Origin: Mycolicibacterium hodleri
Lineage (GTDB): Bacteria > Actinomycetota > Actinomycetes > Mycobacteriales > Mycobacteriaceae
Length of the DNA: 64,000 nt
Direction: 5' to 3'
Assembly: GCF_025822245.1 (NCBI RefSeq)
Contig: NZ_JACKTL010000026.1
Coordinates: 1 to 64,000 of the forward strand
Under the pieces are notes generated by a model, which saw only the letters and a program-made list of their open reading frames with translations, did not search any database and was not told where the DNA came from. Of this stretch, positions 25,149-33,165 are shown in pieces; within the stretch, counting starts at the first letter, position 1, and every line of letters begins with the position of its first letter. A program made the translations under genes and the position numbers.

Positions 25149-26422
25149 CGGGAGAACACGTCGCCGTCGCGGTCGTCGGCGGCGGTCAAGCCGGCCTGTC
25201 GGTGAGCTGGTATCTGCTCAAGGCGGGCGTCGACCACGTGGTGCTGGAGGCGCAGACCCCGGTGCACGCCTGGGCGGACACCCGCTGGGACAACTTCACC
25301 CTGGTGACGCCCAACTGGCACTGCACGTTGCCGGGTTACGCCTACGACGGTGCCGACCCCGACGGGTTCATGACCCGTGACGAGGTCGTGGCCTGGCTGG
25401 ACGGCTGGCTGCAGACCTTCGAGCCGCCGCTGCGCACGCACACCCGCGTCACAACGTTGCGTCGGCGTGCCGCAGGCGGTTTCGAGCTGACCCTGGACAC
25501 CGCGGCGGGCCAGCAGACGCTCACCTGTGATCACGCGGTCGTGGCCACCGGCGGCTATCCCATCCCCGTCCTGCCGGCGTTCGCGGCGTCGCTGGACGGC
25601 TCGATCACCCAGATCCACTCCGAGCAGTACCGCAATGCGGACCAGCTCCCCGAGGGGGCGGTGCTGGTCGTCGGCACCGGCCAGTCCGGCGCCCAGATCG
25701 CCGAGGACCTCCACCTGGAGGGCCGCCAGGTGCACCTCGCGGTCGGCAGCGCCCCGCGGGTCGCCCGGTTCTACCGCGGTCGTGACTGCATGACCTGGCT
25801 GGCCGACATGGGGCTCTACGACAAGCCCGCCCCCGAGTATCCCGGCGGCAAGGCGGCCATCGAGAAGACCAACCACTACGTCACCGGTCGCGACGGTGGG
25901 CGCGACATCGACCTGCGCCGCTTCGCCGCCGAGGGGATGCGGCTCTACGGCACGCTCGGCGGCGGCAAGGACGCCCGGCTGACCTTCGAGCCGTCGTTGC
26001 GAGGTGCCCTCGACAAGGCCGACGCGACCTACAACTCGATCTGCGCCGACATCGACGCGTTCATCGAGCGCGAGGGAATCGACGCCCCGCCGGCCACCCG
26101 ATACACCCCGGTGTGGGGGCCCGATGCCGAGGTCACCGAGCTCGACCTTGCCGCCGCTGGCGTCACCAGCATCGTCTGGGCGATCGGCTACCGGCCCGAC
26201 TACCGCTGGATCGAGGCCAGCGCCTTCGACGGCGCCGGACGGCCGATGCAGAACCGGGGTGTCACCGAAGTCGAGGGCCTGACCTTCGTGGGCCTGCCGT
26301 GGATGCACACGTGGGGTTCCGGTCGGTTCCTCGGCGTCGACCGCGACGCCAGGCACATTGCCGAGACGATCATCGACGATCTTCGACACCAGAACGCGCC
26401 GCGGCTCGCCGTGGCCCGCTGA
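25145..26422 (+). CDS. MSMEG_0569-family flavin-dependent oxidoreductase
   Basis: A 425-residue FAD/NADPH enzyme related to flavin monooxygenases. Rossmann FAD motif VVGGGQAGLSVSWYL lies at 10-24, the NADPH motif VVGTGQSGAQIAEDL near residue 180, and a late ATGG/GYRPDY-type segment near the C-terminus. The W-D/N-F-T-L-V-T-P-N-W-H stretch near residue 50 is typical of this clade. It probably oxygenates or oxidises the Nit1C substrate. It overlaps its upstream neighbour by 4 nt and is followed 14 bp later by the radical SAM gene. Confidence 0.85.
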   Translation: MTGEHVAVAVVGGGQAGLSVSWYLLKAGVDHVVLEAQTPVHAWADTRWDNFTLVTPNWHCTLPGYAYDGADPDGFMTRDEVVAWLDGWLQTFEPPLRTHTRVTTLRRRAAGGFELTLDTAAGQQTLTCDHAVVATGGYPIPVLPAFAASLDGSITQIHSEQYRNADQLPEGAVLVVGTGQSGAQIAEDLHLEGRQVHLAVGSAPRVARFYRGRDCMTWLADMGLYDKPAPEYPGGKAAIEKTNHYVTGRDGGRDIDLRRFAAEGMRLYGTLGGGKDARLTFEPSLRGALDKADATYNSICADIDAFIEREGIDAPPATRYTPVWGPDAEVTELDLAAAGVTSIVWAIGYRPDYRWIEASAFDGAGRPMQNRGVTEVEGLTFVGLPWMHTWGSGRFLGVDRDARHIAETIIDDLRHQNAPRLAVAR

Positions 26423-26436
26423 GAACGAGGGAAGCC

Positions 26437-27492
26437 ATGTCCGTCTCCACCCGCGTCGACCTCACTCTGCTGGGGATCCGGGGCCGCCCGCCCGTCAGCC
26501 GTACCGCCGGCGCCGGCCCCAGCGCCGACGGTCACCTGATGATCGACGGCAGCGCCGCCGCGATCCCGCTGAATCCCAAGAGCCCCTTCGTCTTCGACGG
26601 CAGCCGCGTGCTGCTCGACGGCGAGGACTCGGGCCTCGAGGTCGGCGTGATCGACCGTCCCAGGTTCTACGATCTGCAGACCGCCGAGGGCATCTCATAT
26701 GACAAGATCGCCCGGCTGCACGGCCGAGACGTGTTGGCCACCACCGTCGTCCAGACGTGTATCCGCTACGGCGTCGACGACCGGTGCCGGTTCTGCTCCA
26801 TCGAGGAGTCCCTGCGGTCTGGTGCCACGACGGCGGTGAAGCGTCCGCACGAGTTGGCCGAGGTGGCCGAGGCCGCGGTGCGTCTGGACGGCGTCCGCCA
26901 CATGGTCATGACGACGGGCACCTCGGCGGGCACCGACCGCGGCGCCCGGCATCTGGCCCGGTGCGTGCGCGCGGTGAAGGCCGCGGTGCCCGGGCTGCCC
27001 ATCCAGGTTCAGTGCGAGCCGCCGGCCGATCTGGCGGTGCTGACCGAGTTGCGCGACGCGGGTGCCGACGCGATCGGCATCCACGTCGAATCCCTCGACG
27101 ACGAGGTGCGCCGTCGGTGGATGCCGGGCAAGGCGACGGTGCCGCTGCCGCAGTACCGGGAGGCGTGGCGGGAGGCCGTCCGCGTGTTCGGCCGCAACCA
27201 GGTGTCGACCTATCTCATCGTCGGGCTCGGGGAAGACCCCGACGAATTGGTGGCCGGGGCAGCAGAACTCGTCGAGATGGGGGTCTACCCCTTCGTGGTC
27301 CCGTTCCGTCCGCACCCCGGCACGCTGGCCGTGGACGTCGACGACGCCCACGCGCCCGACGCGGCGACCGTCGAGAAGGTGTCCAGGGAGGTCGCCAACG
27401 TGCTTCGGATGGCGGGGATGTCCGGGGCCGACCAGAAGGCCGGCTGTGCCGCGTGCGGGGCGTGCGGCGTGCTGCAGAGCGTCGGCGGGTGA
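26437..27492 (+). CDS. MSMEG_0568-family radical SAM protein
   Basis: A 351-residue radical SAM enzyme. The cluster-binding motif is C108-x8-C117-x2-C120 (CIRYGVDDRCRFC) instead of the usual CX3CX2C. A second cysteine group, GCAACGACG, sits at the C-terminus and may hold another iron-sulfur cluster. A TIM-barrel pattern lies between. ATG 26437 has GAGGGAA 5-6 nt upstream. It overlaps the next gene by 4 nt (GTGA). The reaction is unknown; biosynthesis of a nitrogen-containing metabolite is a reasonable inference from the cluster. Confidence 0.87.
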   Translation: MSVSTRVDLTLLGIRGRPPVSRTAGAGPSADGHLMIDGSAAAIPLNPKSPFVFDGSRVLLDGEDSGLEVGVIDRPRFYDLQTAEGISYDKIARLHGRDVLATTVVQTCIRYGVDDRCRFCSIEESLRSGATTAVKRPHELAEVAEAAVRLDGVRHMVMTTGTSAGTDRGARHLARCVRAVKAAVPGLPIQVQCEPPADLAVLTELRDAGADAIGIHVESLDDEVRRRWMPGKATVPLPQYREAWREAVRVFGRNQVSTYLIVGLGEDPDELVAGAAELVEMGVYPFVVPFRPHPGTLAVDVDDAHAPDAATVEKVSREVANVLRMAGMSGADQKAGCAACGACGVLQSVGG

Positions 27493-28901
27493 CGGGCGTG
27501 GAGACGCTGTCGATTCTCGCCGGTACCCGCGCTCACGCCGGTCCCAAGGCGGGCTTCCTCATCCGCCGGGCGGACGACGGTGCCGACGTGACGGTCTACC
27601 GCAGGCTGCGCCACGAGGCCTTCGTCGTCGACCAGCACCTGTTCGCCGGTAGCGACGCCGACGACGTCGACGACGATCCGCGCACGGTGGTCCTGGTGGC
27701 CGTCGCCCCGGACGGCACGGTGCTGGGCGGCGTGCGGCTGGCCCCGAGATGCGAGCCCGACCTCGGTTGGTGGTCGGGCAGCAGGCTCGTCACCAGCGGG
27801 GCGGCGCGGGCGTCGGGGGTCGGTCCGGCGCTTGTCCGCGCGGCGTGCGCTCACGCCGAGTCGGCGGGCGTGCTGCGCTTCGACGCGACGGTGCAGCGGC
27901 GATACGCGGCGATGTTCGACTCCCTGGGATGGGAGGACCACGGCGATTGCCTGGTGGCGGGCCAGCCACATGCGTTGATGCGGTGGCCGCTGCACCGGAT
28001 GCAGCGGTTGGCCGACGCGACCAAGTCGTTTCTGGGTGACGCCCTGGCGCCGCTGCGTGCGGTCCCCGGCGGCCTTGGGCCCGACGGCTTCGTCGGCGAC
28101 GACGGCGTGCCGCTGCCCGACAGCGATCTGGTGGCGGCGTGTGATGCAATCATCCCGTCCATGGTGGAACGCGATCCGGAGTGGGCGGGGTGGTGCTCGG
28201 TGCTGGTCAACGTCAACGACCTGACGGCGATGGGCGCTGCGCCGACCGGATTGCTCGACGCCGTCGGGGCACCCACCCGGTCGCTGCTGATCCGCATCGT
28301 GCGCGGCATCGCGAAGGCCTCGGAGGCGTGGCGGGTACCGGTGCTCGGCGGTCACACTCAGCTTGGGGTCCCCGCCTCGTTGGCCGTGACCGCCTTCGGC
28401 CGGACGTCGAGTCCGATCCGCGCCGGCGGCGGCTCCGCTGGCGACACCGTGCGTCTGACCGCAGATCTGGCCGGTCGGTGGCGCCCGGGTCACCATGGCA
28501 GGCAATGGGATTCGAGTAGCACGCGCACTGCCGACGACCTCGCGGAGTTGGCCGCGCTGGTGGCGCGGATGGCGCCGCGGGCGGCGAAGGACGTCAGCAT
28601 GGCCGGTGTGGTCGGCACGGTGGGAATGCTGGCCGAGGCCAGCGGCACCGGCGCCGAATTGGACGTGGCCCGCATTCCCCGGCCGGCCGGCGCCGACATG
28701 GGGGCGTGGCTGACGTGCTTTCCTGGATACGCGATGCTCACCGCGGACCGCGCCGGGGCTCCGCCGCCGCCCGTGCCGCCCGGCGTGGTCACCGAGGCGT
28801 GTGGCGAGCTGACCGGTCGGCGTGGGGTCCGGTTGAGGTGGCCCGACGGCGTCACCACGACCGCGGTGGCGGCGGACGTCACCGGGTTGGGAAGGGCCTG
28901 A
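27489..28901 (+). CDS. GNAT acetyltransferase - AIR synthase-like fusion (MSMEG_0567 family)
   Basis: A 470-residue two-domain protein. Residues about 1-165 form a GNAT N-acyltransferase-like domain (LGGVRLAP, then SGVGPALVRAACAHAE in the acetyl-CoA-binding region). Residues about 190-465 form an AIR synthase/PurM-like ATP-binding domain with NVNDLTAMGAAPTG, GGHTQLG and SMAGVVGTVGMLAE. In cyanobacteria these are separate genes (Sll0786, Sll0787), so the fusion implies they act together, perhaps by phosphorylating and then acylating an amine. GTG 27489 overlaps the radical SAM stop. Confidence 0.87.
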   Translation: MTGVETLSILAGTRAHAGPKAGFLIRRADDGADVTVYRRLRHEAFVVDQHLFAGSDADDVDDDPRTVVLVAVAPDGTVLGGVRLAPRCEPDLGWWSGSRLVTSGAARASGVGPALVRAACAHAESAGVLRFDATVQRRYAAMFDSLGWEDHGDCLVAGQPHALMRWPLHRMQRLADATKSFLGDALAPLRAVPGGLGPDGFVGDDGVPLPDSDLVAACDAIIPSMVERDPEWAGWCSVLVNVNDLTAMGAAPTGLLDAVGAPTRSLLIRIVRGIAKASEAWRVPVLGGHTQLGVPASLAVTAFGRTSSPIRAGGGSAGDTVRLTADLAGRWRPGHHGRQWDSSSTRTADDLAELAALVARMAPRAAKDVSMAGVVGTVGMLAEASGTGAELDVARIPRPAGADMGAWLTCFPGYAMLTADRAGAPPPPVPPGVVTEACGELTGRRGVRLRWPDGVTTTAVAADVTGLGRA

Positions 28902-28902
28902 C

Positions 28903-29742
28903 TTGGGACTCGTGACGATCGGTGCGGTCGCGGCGCACTTCGGCCGCGACCTGGACCGTGGCGTCAGCAAGGTGGTCGGCATCGTGGACGCGGCCGCGCG
29001 CGACGGCGTGGAGCTGCTGGTGTTCCCCGACGCGTGCCTCGGCGGATACATCGGCGACCTCCGCGCTCCCGACCCCGACGACCGGCCACCCGCCTTGGAC
29101 CCCGACGGGCCGGAGATCGCGGCGGTGATCGCGGCGGCGGGTCCGATGACGGTCTGCGTCGGGTATGCCGAGCAGGCGCTGGGTGGGCGATACAACGCGG
29201 CGATCTGCGTCTCGGGCGACGGCGTTCTCGGGCACCACCGCAAGGTGCACCAGCCGGCGGGGGAGTCGTTGGCGTACTTGGCCGGCGACTCGTTTGCGGC
29301 CTTCGACACCCCGATCGGCCGGCTCGGGATGCTGATCGACTACGACAAGACGTTTCCAGAGTCCGCCCGTGCGTTGGCGCTCGACGGCGCCCACGTCATC
29401 GCCGCGCTGTCGGCGTGGCCGGCCAGCGTCACGGATCGGGCGTCCCGGCTGCCCGCGGATCGGCAGGCGCGGCTGTTCGACCTCTACGACTGCGCCCGAG
29501 CGGCGGAGAACCAGGTGGTCGTCGTCTCGTCCAACCAGACGGGGGTGATGGGGGCGCTGCGGTTCCTCGGCCAGGCGAAGGTCGTCGGTCCCGGTGGGGA
29601 CGTGTTGGCCAACACCGGTTCCAAGGGCGGCCTGGCCAAGGTCACCGTCGACGTCGAGGCCGAGATTACCCGCGCCCGAAAGGTGTTGAACCACATCGCC
29701 GAACGTCGGGTGGACGCCTACGGCGTCGGTGCCGGAAGCTGA
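28903..29742 (+). CDS. Catalytically altered nitrilase-family paralogue (Nit1C)
   Basis: A 279-residue nitrilase-fold protein similar along its length to the active Nit1C nitrilase 4 kb upstream. Two of three catalytic residues are changed: the Glu is Asp43 (VFPDAC) and the Cys is Asp146 (MLIDYDKTFPE); the Lys (Lys114 in HRKVHQP) remains. It therefore cannot act by the normal thioester mechanism and may be a binding or regulatory partner. The start appears to be TTG at 28903, with GAAGGG 6 nt upstream; a GTG at 28912 is the alternative. It begins one base after the previous stop. Confidence 0.83.
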   Translation: MGLVTIGAVAAHFGRDLDRGVSKVVGIVDAAARDGVELLVFPDACLGGYIGDLRAPDPDDRPPALDPDGPEIAAVIAAAGPMTVCVGYAEQALGGRYNAAICVSGDGVLGHHRKVHQPAGESLAYLAGDSFAAFDTPIGRLGMLIDYDKTFPESARALALDGAHVIAALSAWPASVTDRASRLPADRQARLFDLYDCARAAENQVVVVSSNQTGVMGALRFLGQAKVVGPGGDVLANTGSKGGLAKVTVDVEAEITRARKVLNHIAERRVDAYGVGAGS

Positions 29743-29746
29743 CCCG

Positions 29747-30841
29747 ATGCGCGTCGCACTGCTGACCTATTCGACGAAGCCGCGCGGAGGCGTCGTGCAC
29801 ACGCTGCACCTGGCGGAGGCGCTGGCGGCGACGGGCGCCGACGTCACGGTCTGGTCGCTGGCCCGTCAGGGCGACCGTGGCTTCTTCCGCGACGTCGACC
29901 CGCGGGTGCGGGTGCGGCTGGTGGACTTCGCCGACCGGGGCGAGGAATCGGTCACCTCGCGCATCGTGCGGTCGATCGACTTGCTGCGGGAGGCGTTCAC
30001 GCCGCAGGCCTACGACGTCGTGCACGCGCAGGACTGCATCAGTGCCAACGCGGTGGGGCGCTGCATCCGGACGATCCACCACCTCGACCAGTTCACCACG
30101 CCCGTGCTGGCGGACTGCCACGAGAAGGCCGTCGTCGAACCGTACGCACGCATCTGCGTCTCCGAGGCGGTGGCCGCCGAGGTGCGGGCCGGCTGGGGGT
30201 TGTCGCCGACCGTCATTCCGAACGGCGTTGCGGCGCAACGGTTCGCCGCCGCGGCCTCCGACGACCCGGGCGCCCAGTCGCGGCGCGGGGAATGGCGGCG
30301 TCGGCTCGGGCGCTACGTGTTGGCGGTCGGGGGCATCGAGCCACGCAAGGGCACCGTCGACCTGGTGGACGCTCATCACCTTCTGCGGCAACGCGTCCCC
30401 GACGTCGGGTTGGTGATCGCCGGGGGCGAGACGCTGTTCGACTACCGCGACTACCGGGCCGAGTTCGAGCGCAGGTGCGCCGACCTCGGCGTCGAACCGC
30501 TCATCCTCGGCGCGGTCGACGACGACGACCTGCCGAGCCTGGTCGCCGCGTCGGCGGTGTTCGCCTTCCCGTCGACCAAGGAGGGCTTCGGGCTGGCCGC
30601 GATGGAGGCGCTCGCCGCCGGCCGTCCCGTCGTCGCCCGGGATCTACCCGTGCTGCGCGAGGTCTTCGGTGACACCGTCGGCTACGGCGCGACGCCGGCC
30701 GCGTTCGCGCGACTCATGGCCGACGCCATGGCGCACCGCACGGATCCGGGGCCGGGACGCGCCCTGGCGTCGTCGTTGACGTGGGCGGCCGCCGCGAGCC
30801 GTCACCTCGAGTTCTACGCGGCCCATCCGATGCCGGGCTAG
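29747..30841 (+). CDS. MSMEG_0565-family GT4 glycosyltransferase
   Basis: A 364-residue GT-B fold glycosyltransferase. The N-terminal GGVVHTLHLAEAL loop binds the acceptor side. The C-terminal donor domain has EPRKGTVDLVDA and the EGFGLAAMEALAAGRPVVA motif (E-x7-E) of retaining GT4 enzymes. It is the last gene of the Nit1C set and suggests that the product is glycosylated. ATG 29747 follows the previous stop by 4 bp, with GGAAG 8 nt upstream. Its stop shares CTAG with the convergent SDR. Confidence 0.85.
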   Translation: MRVALLTYSTKPRGGVVHTLHLAEALAATGADVTVWSLARQGDRGFFRDVDPRVRVRLVDFADRGEESVTSRIVRSIDLLREAFTPQAYDVVHAQDCISANAVGRCIRTIHHLDQFTTPVLADCHEKAVVEPYARICVSEAVAAEVRAGWGLSPTVIPNGVAAQRFAAAASDDPGAQSRRGEWRRRLGRYVLAVGGIEPRKGTVDLVDAHHLLRQRVPDVGLVIAGGETLFDYRDYRAEFERRCADLGVEPLILGAVDDDDLPSLVAASAVFAFPSTKEGFGLAAMEALAAGRPVVARDLPVLREVFGDTVGYGATPAAFARLMADAMAHRTDPGPGRALASSLTWAAAASRHLEFYAAHPMPG

Positions 30842-31779
30842 CCAAGACCGGTCATTGTCAGCGAAAGGTCCCACAGCCGTTCGGCATTCGCGGGGTCGAG
30901 CGCGTACCTCGCGACCCCGCCGCGGCCGGGCCCGGTGCGGCGGTCGACGACCGGGGCTTCGTTGCAGTCCTCGAAGTACCGACCGCCGACACCGTCGAGC
31001 AGGGGCGAGGCCGCCAACAACGTCGACGTCGCGGCGCCCTGCTCGACGGTCTTGAAGTCGGTGCCCGCGGCCCGGAACGCCGTCAGGGCTTGCTCGGCGT
31101 AGTCGGCGGGGAGGTGACGCTGCAGCGGGGTGGAGATGCCGCCGGGCATCAGCGCGTTGGCGAGGATGCCGTCCGCCTTCCAGCGGCGGGTGGCCTCGAC
31201 CGCGAAGAGCACGTTGGCCGTCTTCGACTGGCCGTACGCGGCGAAGGGGTCGTAATCGCGGAACGCGAAGTCGACGTCGTCGAACACCACCGGTGAGCGC
31301 AGGTGACCCGACGAGCTCACCGAGACGATGCGTGCGCCACCTTCCGAGGCGAGCGCGTCGTGCAAGCCGACTGCGAGCGCAAAGTGTCCGAGGTGGTTGA
31401 CGGCGAACTGCATCTCGTGACCGCTGGCGGAGATGGTCAGCTCCTGGATCGCCATCACCCCGGCGTTGTTGACCAGGATGTGCAGCGGCCCGCTCCAGGA
31501 CGCGACGAAGGCGTTCACGCTGCCCAGATCGCCGAGGTCCAGCGCCGCCACGTCGACGGTGCCGCCGATGTCCGTGGCGACGCGATGCCCCGCCTCGACG
31601 TCACGGACGGCCAGCGTCACGTGGGCGCCGGCACCGGCCAGGGCGCGCGCGGTCTCGACGCCGATGCCGGACGACCCCCCGGTGACGATCGCGCGACGAC
31701 CCGAGAGGTCGACACCGGCGATCACCTCCGCGGCGGTCGACGCGAATCCGAACGGGGTGCGTAGTGGGGTGTCGGTCAC
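30838..31779 (-). CDS. SDR-family oxidoreductase (retinol-dehydrogenase-like)
   Basis: A 313-residue short-chain dehydrogenase. TGGSSGIGVETARAL is the cofactor loop, LVNNAGVM follows, and the active site has SVSSSGH and YGQSKTAN. The insertion with FDDVDFAFRDYDPFAAY before the Tyr is typical of WWOX/retinol-dehydrogenase-like SDRs. The substrate is unknown. The start could be GTG 31779 (used) or TTG 31791; neither has a clear ribosome site. It is the last gene of a TetR - membrane protein - SDR run on this strand. Confidence 0.8.
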   Translation of the reverse strand: MTDTPLRTPFGFASTAAEVIAGVDLSGRRAIVTGGSSGIGVETARALAGAGAHVTLAVRDVEAGHRVATDIGGTVDVAALDLGDLGSVNAFVASWSGPLHILVNNAGVMAIQELTISASGHEMQFAVNHLGHFALAVGLHDALASEGGARIVSVSSSGHLRSPVVFDDVDFAFRDYDPFAAYGQSKTANVLFAVEATRRWKADGILANALMPGGISTPLQRHLPADYAEQALTAFRAAGTDFKTVEQGAATSTLLAASPLLDGVGGRYFEDCNEAPVVDRRTGPGRGGVARYALDPANAERLWDLSLTMTGLG

Positions 31780-31840
31780 GACTGTGCCCAACCCGTCTCA
31801 GGGCGTCGATGTTCCCGCGTGGCCGCAGGCAATGCGTCCG

Positions 31841-32332
31841 TCAGGCGGGAATCGACGTCACCCGCGCGGCGGTCCTCTGATGGCGGTGCTGACGTTCGAC
31901 CACGGCGAAGTAGAAGGCGTAGGCGAACGCGCAACTGGTGAACAGGCTGGCGACGAAGAACAGCCACGGCCGCCGGATGCCCCGTCGGTGCCCGTCGACG
32001 ATGGTGAACAGGGGAAGCAGGACGACGTTGACGATCGTGTAGTCCTGGCTGGCCGACGCTGCCGCGGGGTTGACGTAGCCCAGGGCGATGAACTGCTGCC
32101 AGCTGCCGGGGCCCCAGAACGGGTTGCCGCCGGCGACGGCGTACTGGTCGACGAACTGGTGGTTGAAGAAGTAGCCAAGCGCGATGGACGCGACGCCGAC
32201 GACGTAGAACGCGATCTCCAATGCCGAGAACGCGGGCCCGTCCGCGGGACGGGTGAAGACGTGCGGGTTGGCGCGGACGATCCACAGGATGACGAGGACA
32301 CCGAGGATGGCGTGGACGATCAGCGAGACCAT
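31841..32332 (-). CDS. Four-helix membrane protein (DUF2834-like)
   Basis: A 163-residue membrane protein with hydrophobic helices near residues 3-19, 38-56, 92-112 and 122-143, and a conserved-looking periplasmic loop GYFFNHQFVDQYAVAGGN. The C-terminus is basic with repeated His/Arg (ERQHRHQRT). It resembles the DUF2834 family, of unknown function. ATG 32332 has CATACT 6 nt upstream, so the transcript may be leaderless even though the gene lies 57 bp after the TetR gene. Confidence 0.65.
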   Translation of the reverse strand: MVSLIVHAILGVLVILWIVRANPHVFTRPADGPAFSALEIAFYVVGVASIALGYFFNHQFVDQYAVAGGNPFWGPGSWQQFIALGYVNPAAASASQDYTIVNVVLLPLFTIVDGHRRGIRRPWLFFVASLFTSCAFAYAFYFAVVERQHRHQRTAARVTSIPA

Positions 32333-32389
32333 GTCCCGAGTATGGAACCCGGCCGTCGAAGTTTTGTCACTTTTGCCATTCCGGCGGCA

Positions 32390-33112
32390 TCAGTGGTGTT
32401 TCAGTCCGTCGATCATCAGGGTGAGCGTGAAGTCGAACCTGTCGTGCCCCTCGCCCGCGGTGAGTTCGGCGGCGTACGTGGACGTGTGGGGAAATCTCGC
32501 GGCCGGCAGGGTGGCGAACCGGCGACGCAGCTCGTCGCGGTCGAGCACCCATGCGGTGTCGTCGTCGGCGGCCCGCTGACGCGCGATGGACGCCTCCAGG
32601 CAGTACGAGGCCACGTACAGGAAGAGGGCGTCGATGGCCCAGGCGGCGGCTTGGGGCGCGATGCCGCCGGCGAGCAGGATGGCCAGCATCCCCTCGTTGA
32701 CGCGGACGATCTCGAGGTCGGTGGGCGCCATGGCCAGCGCGGCGCGGGAGATGCCCGGGTACCGCAGGTACTGGTCGCGCATCTGCGTGCACACGCTGCG
32801 AATCTGATCCCGCCAGGTCGCGGGGTCGGGATCGGGTAGGTCGAGCTTGGCGCACAACCGGCCCATCAGCAGCTCGTCGAGGTCGGCCTTGTTGACCACG
32901 TGGGCGTAGAGCGACGCGGGACCGGTGTCGAGGGCATCCGCCAGTCGGCGCATCGTCAGCGCCTCGAAGCCCTCTGCCGCAACGACTTTCAGGGCGGTGT
33001 CGACGACGTGCTCCGGTGTCAGCGGAGTCTTGCGGCGCCGCGGTCGTGCGACGTCGGAGGCCCCGGGACTGGGCGGCTGATGGCGTGCCGCGCGTCTCTC
33101 CTTGGGATTCAC
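32390..33112 (-). CDS. TetR-family repressor (TetR_C_1 type)
   Basis: A 240-residue regulator. A basic N-terminal tail (ARPRRRKTPLTPEHVV) is followed by the HTH with LTMRRLADALDTGPASLYAHV at about 52-71, close to the classical TetR/TetR_C_1 pattern. The C-terminal domain binds an inducer. GTG 33112 has TAAGCT 6 nt upstream, a leaderless arrangement. It is divergent from the flavin monooxygenase/exporter pair, and a 35-bp perfect inverted repeat lies 18 bp away, so it probably represses both directions until the exported compound binds it. Confidence 0.85.
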   Translation of the reverse strand: MNPKERRAARHQPPSPGASDVARPRRRKTPLTPEHVVDTALKVVAAEGFEALTMRRLADALDTGPASLYAHVVNKADLDELLMGRLCAKLDLPDPDPATWRDQIRSVCTQMRDQYLRYPGISRAALAMAPTDLEIVRVNEGMLAILLAGGIAPQAAAWAIDALFLYVASYCLEASIARQRAADDDTAWVLDRDELRRRFATLPAARFPHTSTYAAELTAGEGHDRFDFTLTLMIDGLKHH

Positions 33113-33126
33113 CCGCTCAGCTTAAC

Positions 33127-33165
33127 TTGACACGAACACCGTTCGCTAATAGAACGGTGTTCGTG
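33127..33165. promoter_or_regulatory. Divergent promoter with 14-bp-arm perfect operator
   Basis: CACGAACACCGTTC (33131-33144) and GAACGGTGTTCGTG (33152-33165) are perfect inverted arms around GCTAATA. The plus promoter TTGACA (33127-33132), 17-bp spacer, TAGAAC (33150-33155) is embedded in it and points to a start at GTG 33163. The repressor gene's own -10 TAAGCT lies at 33119-33124 on the minus strand. Confidence 0.85.
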
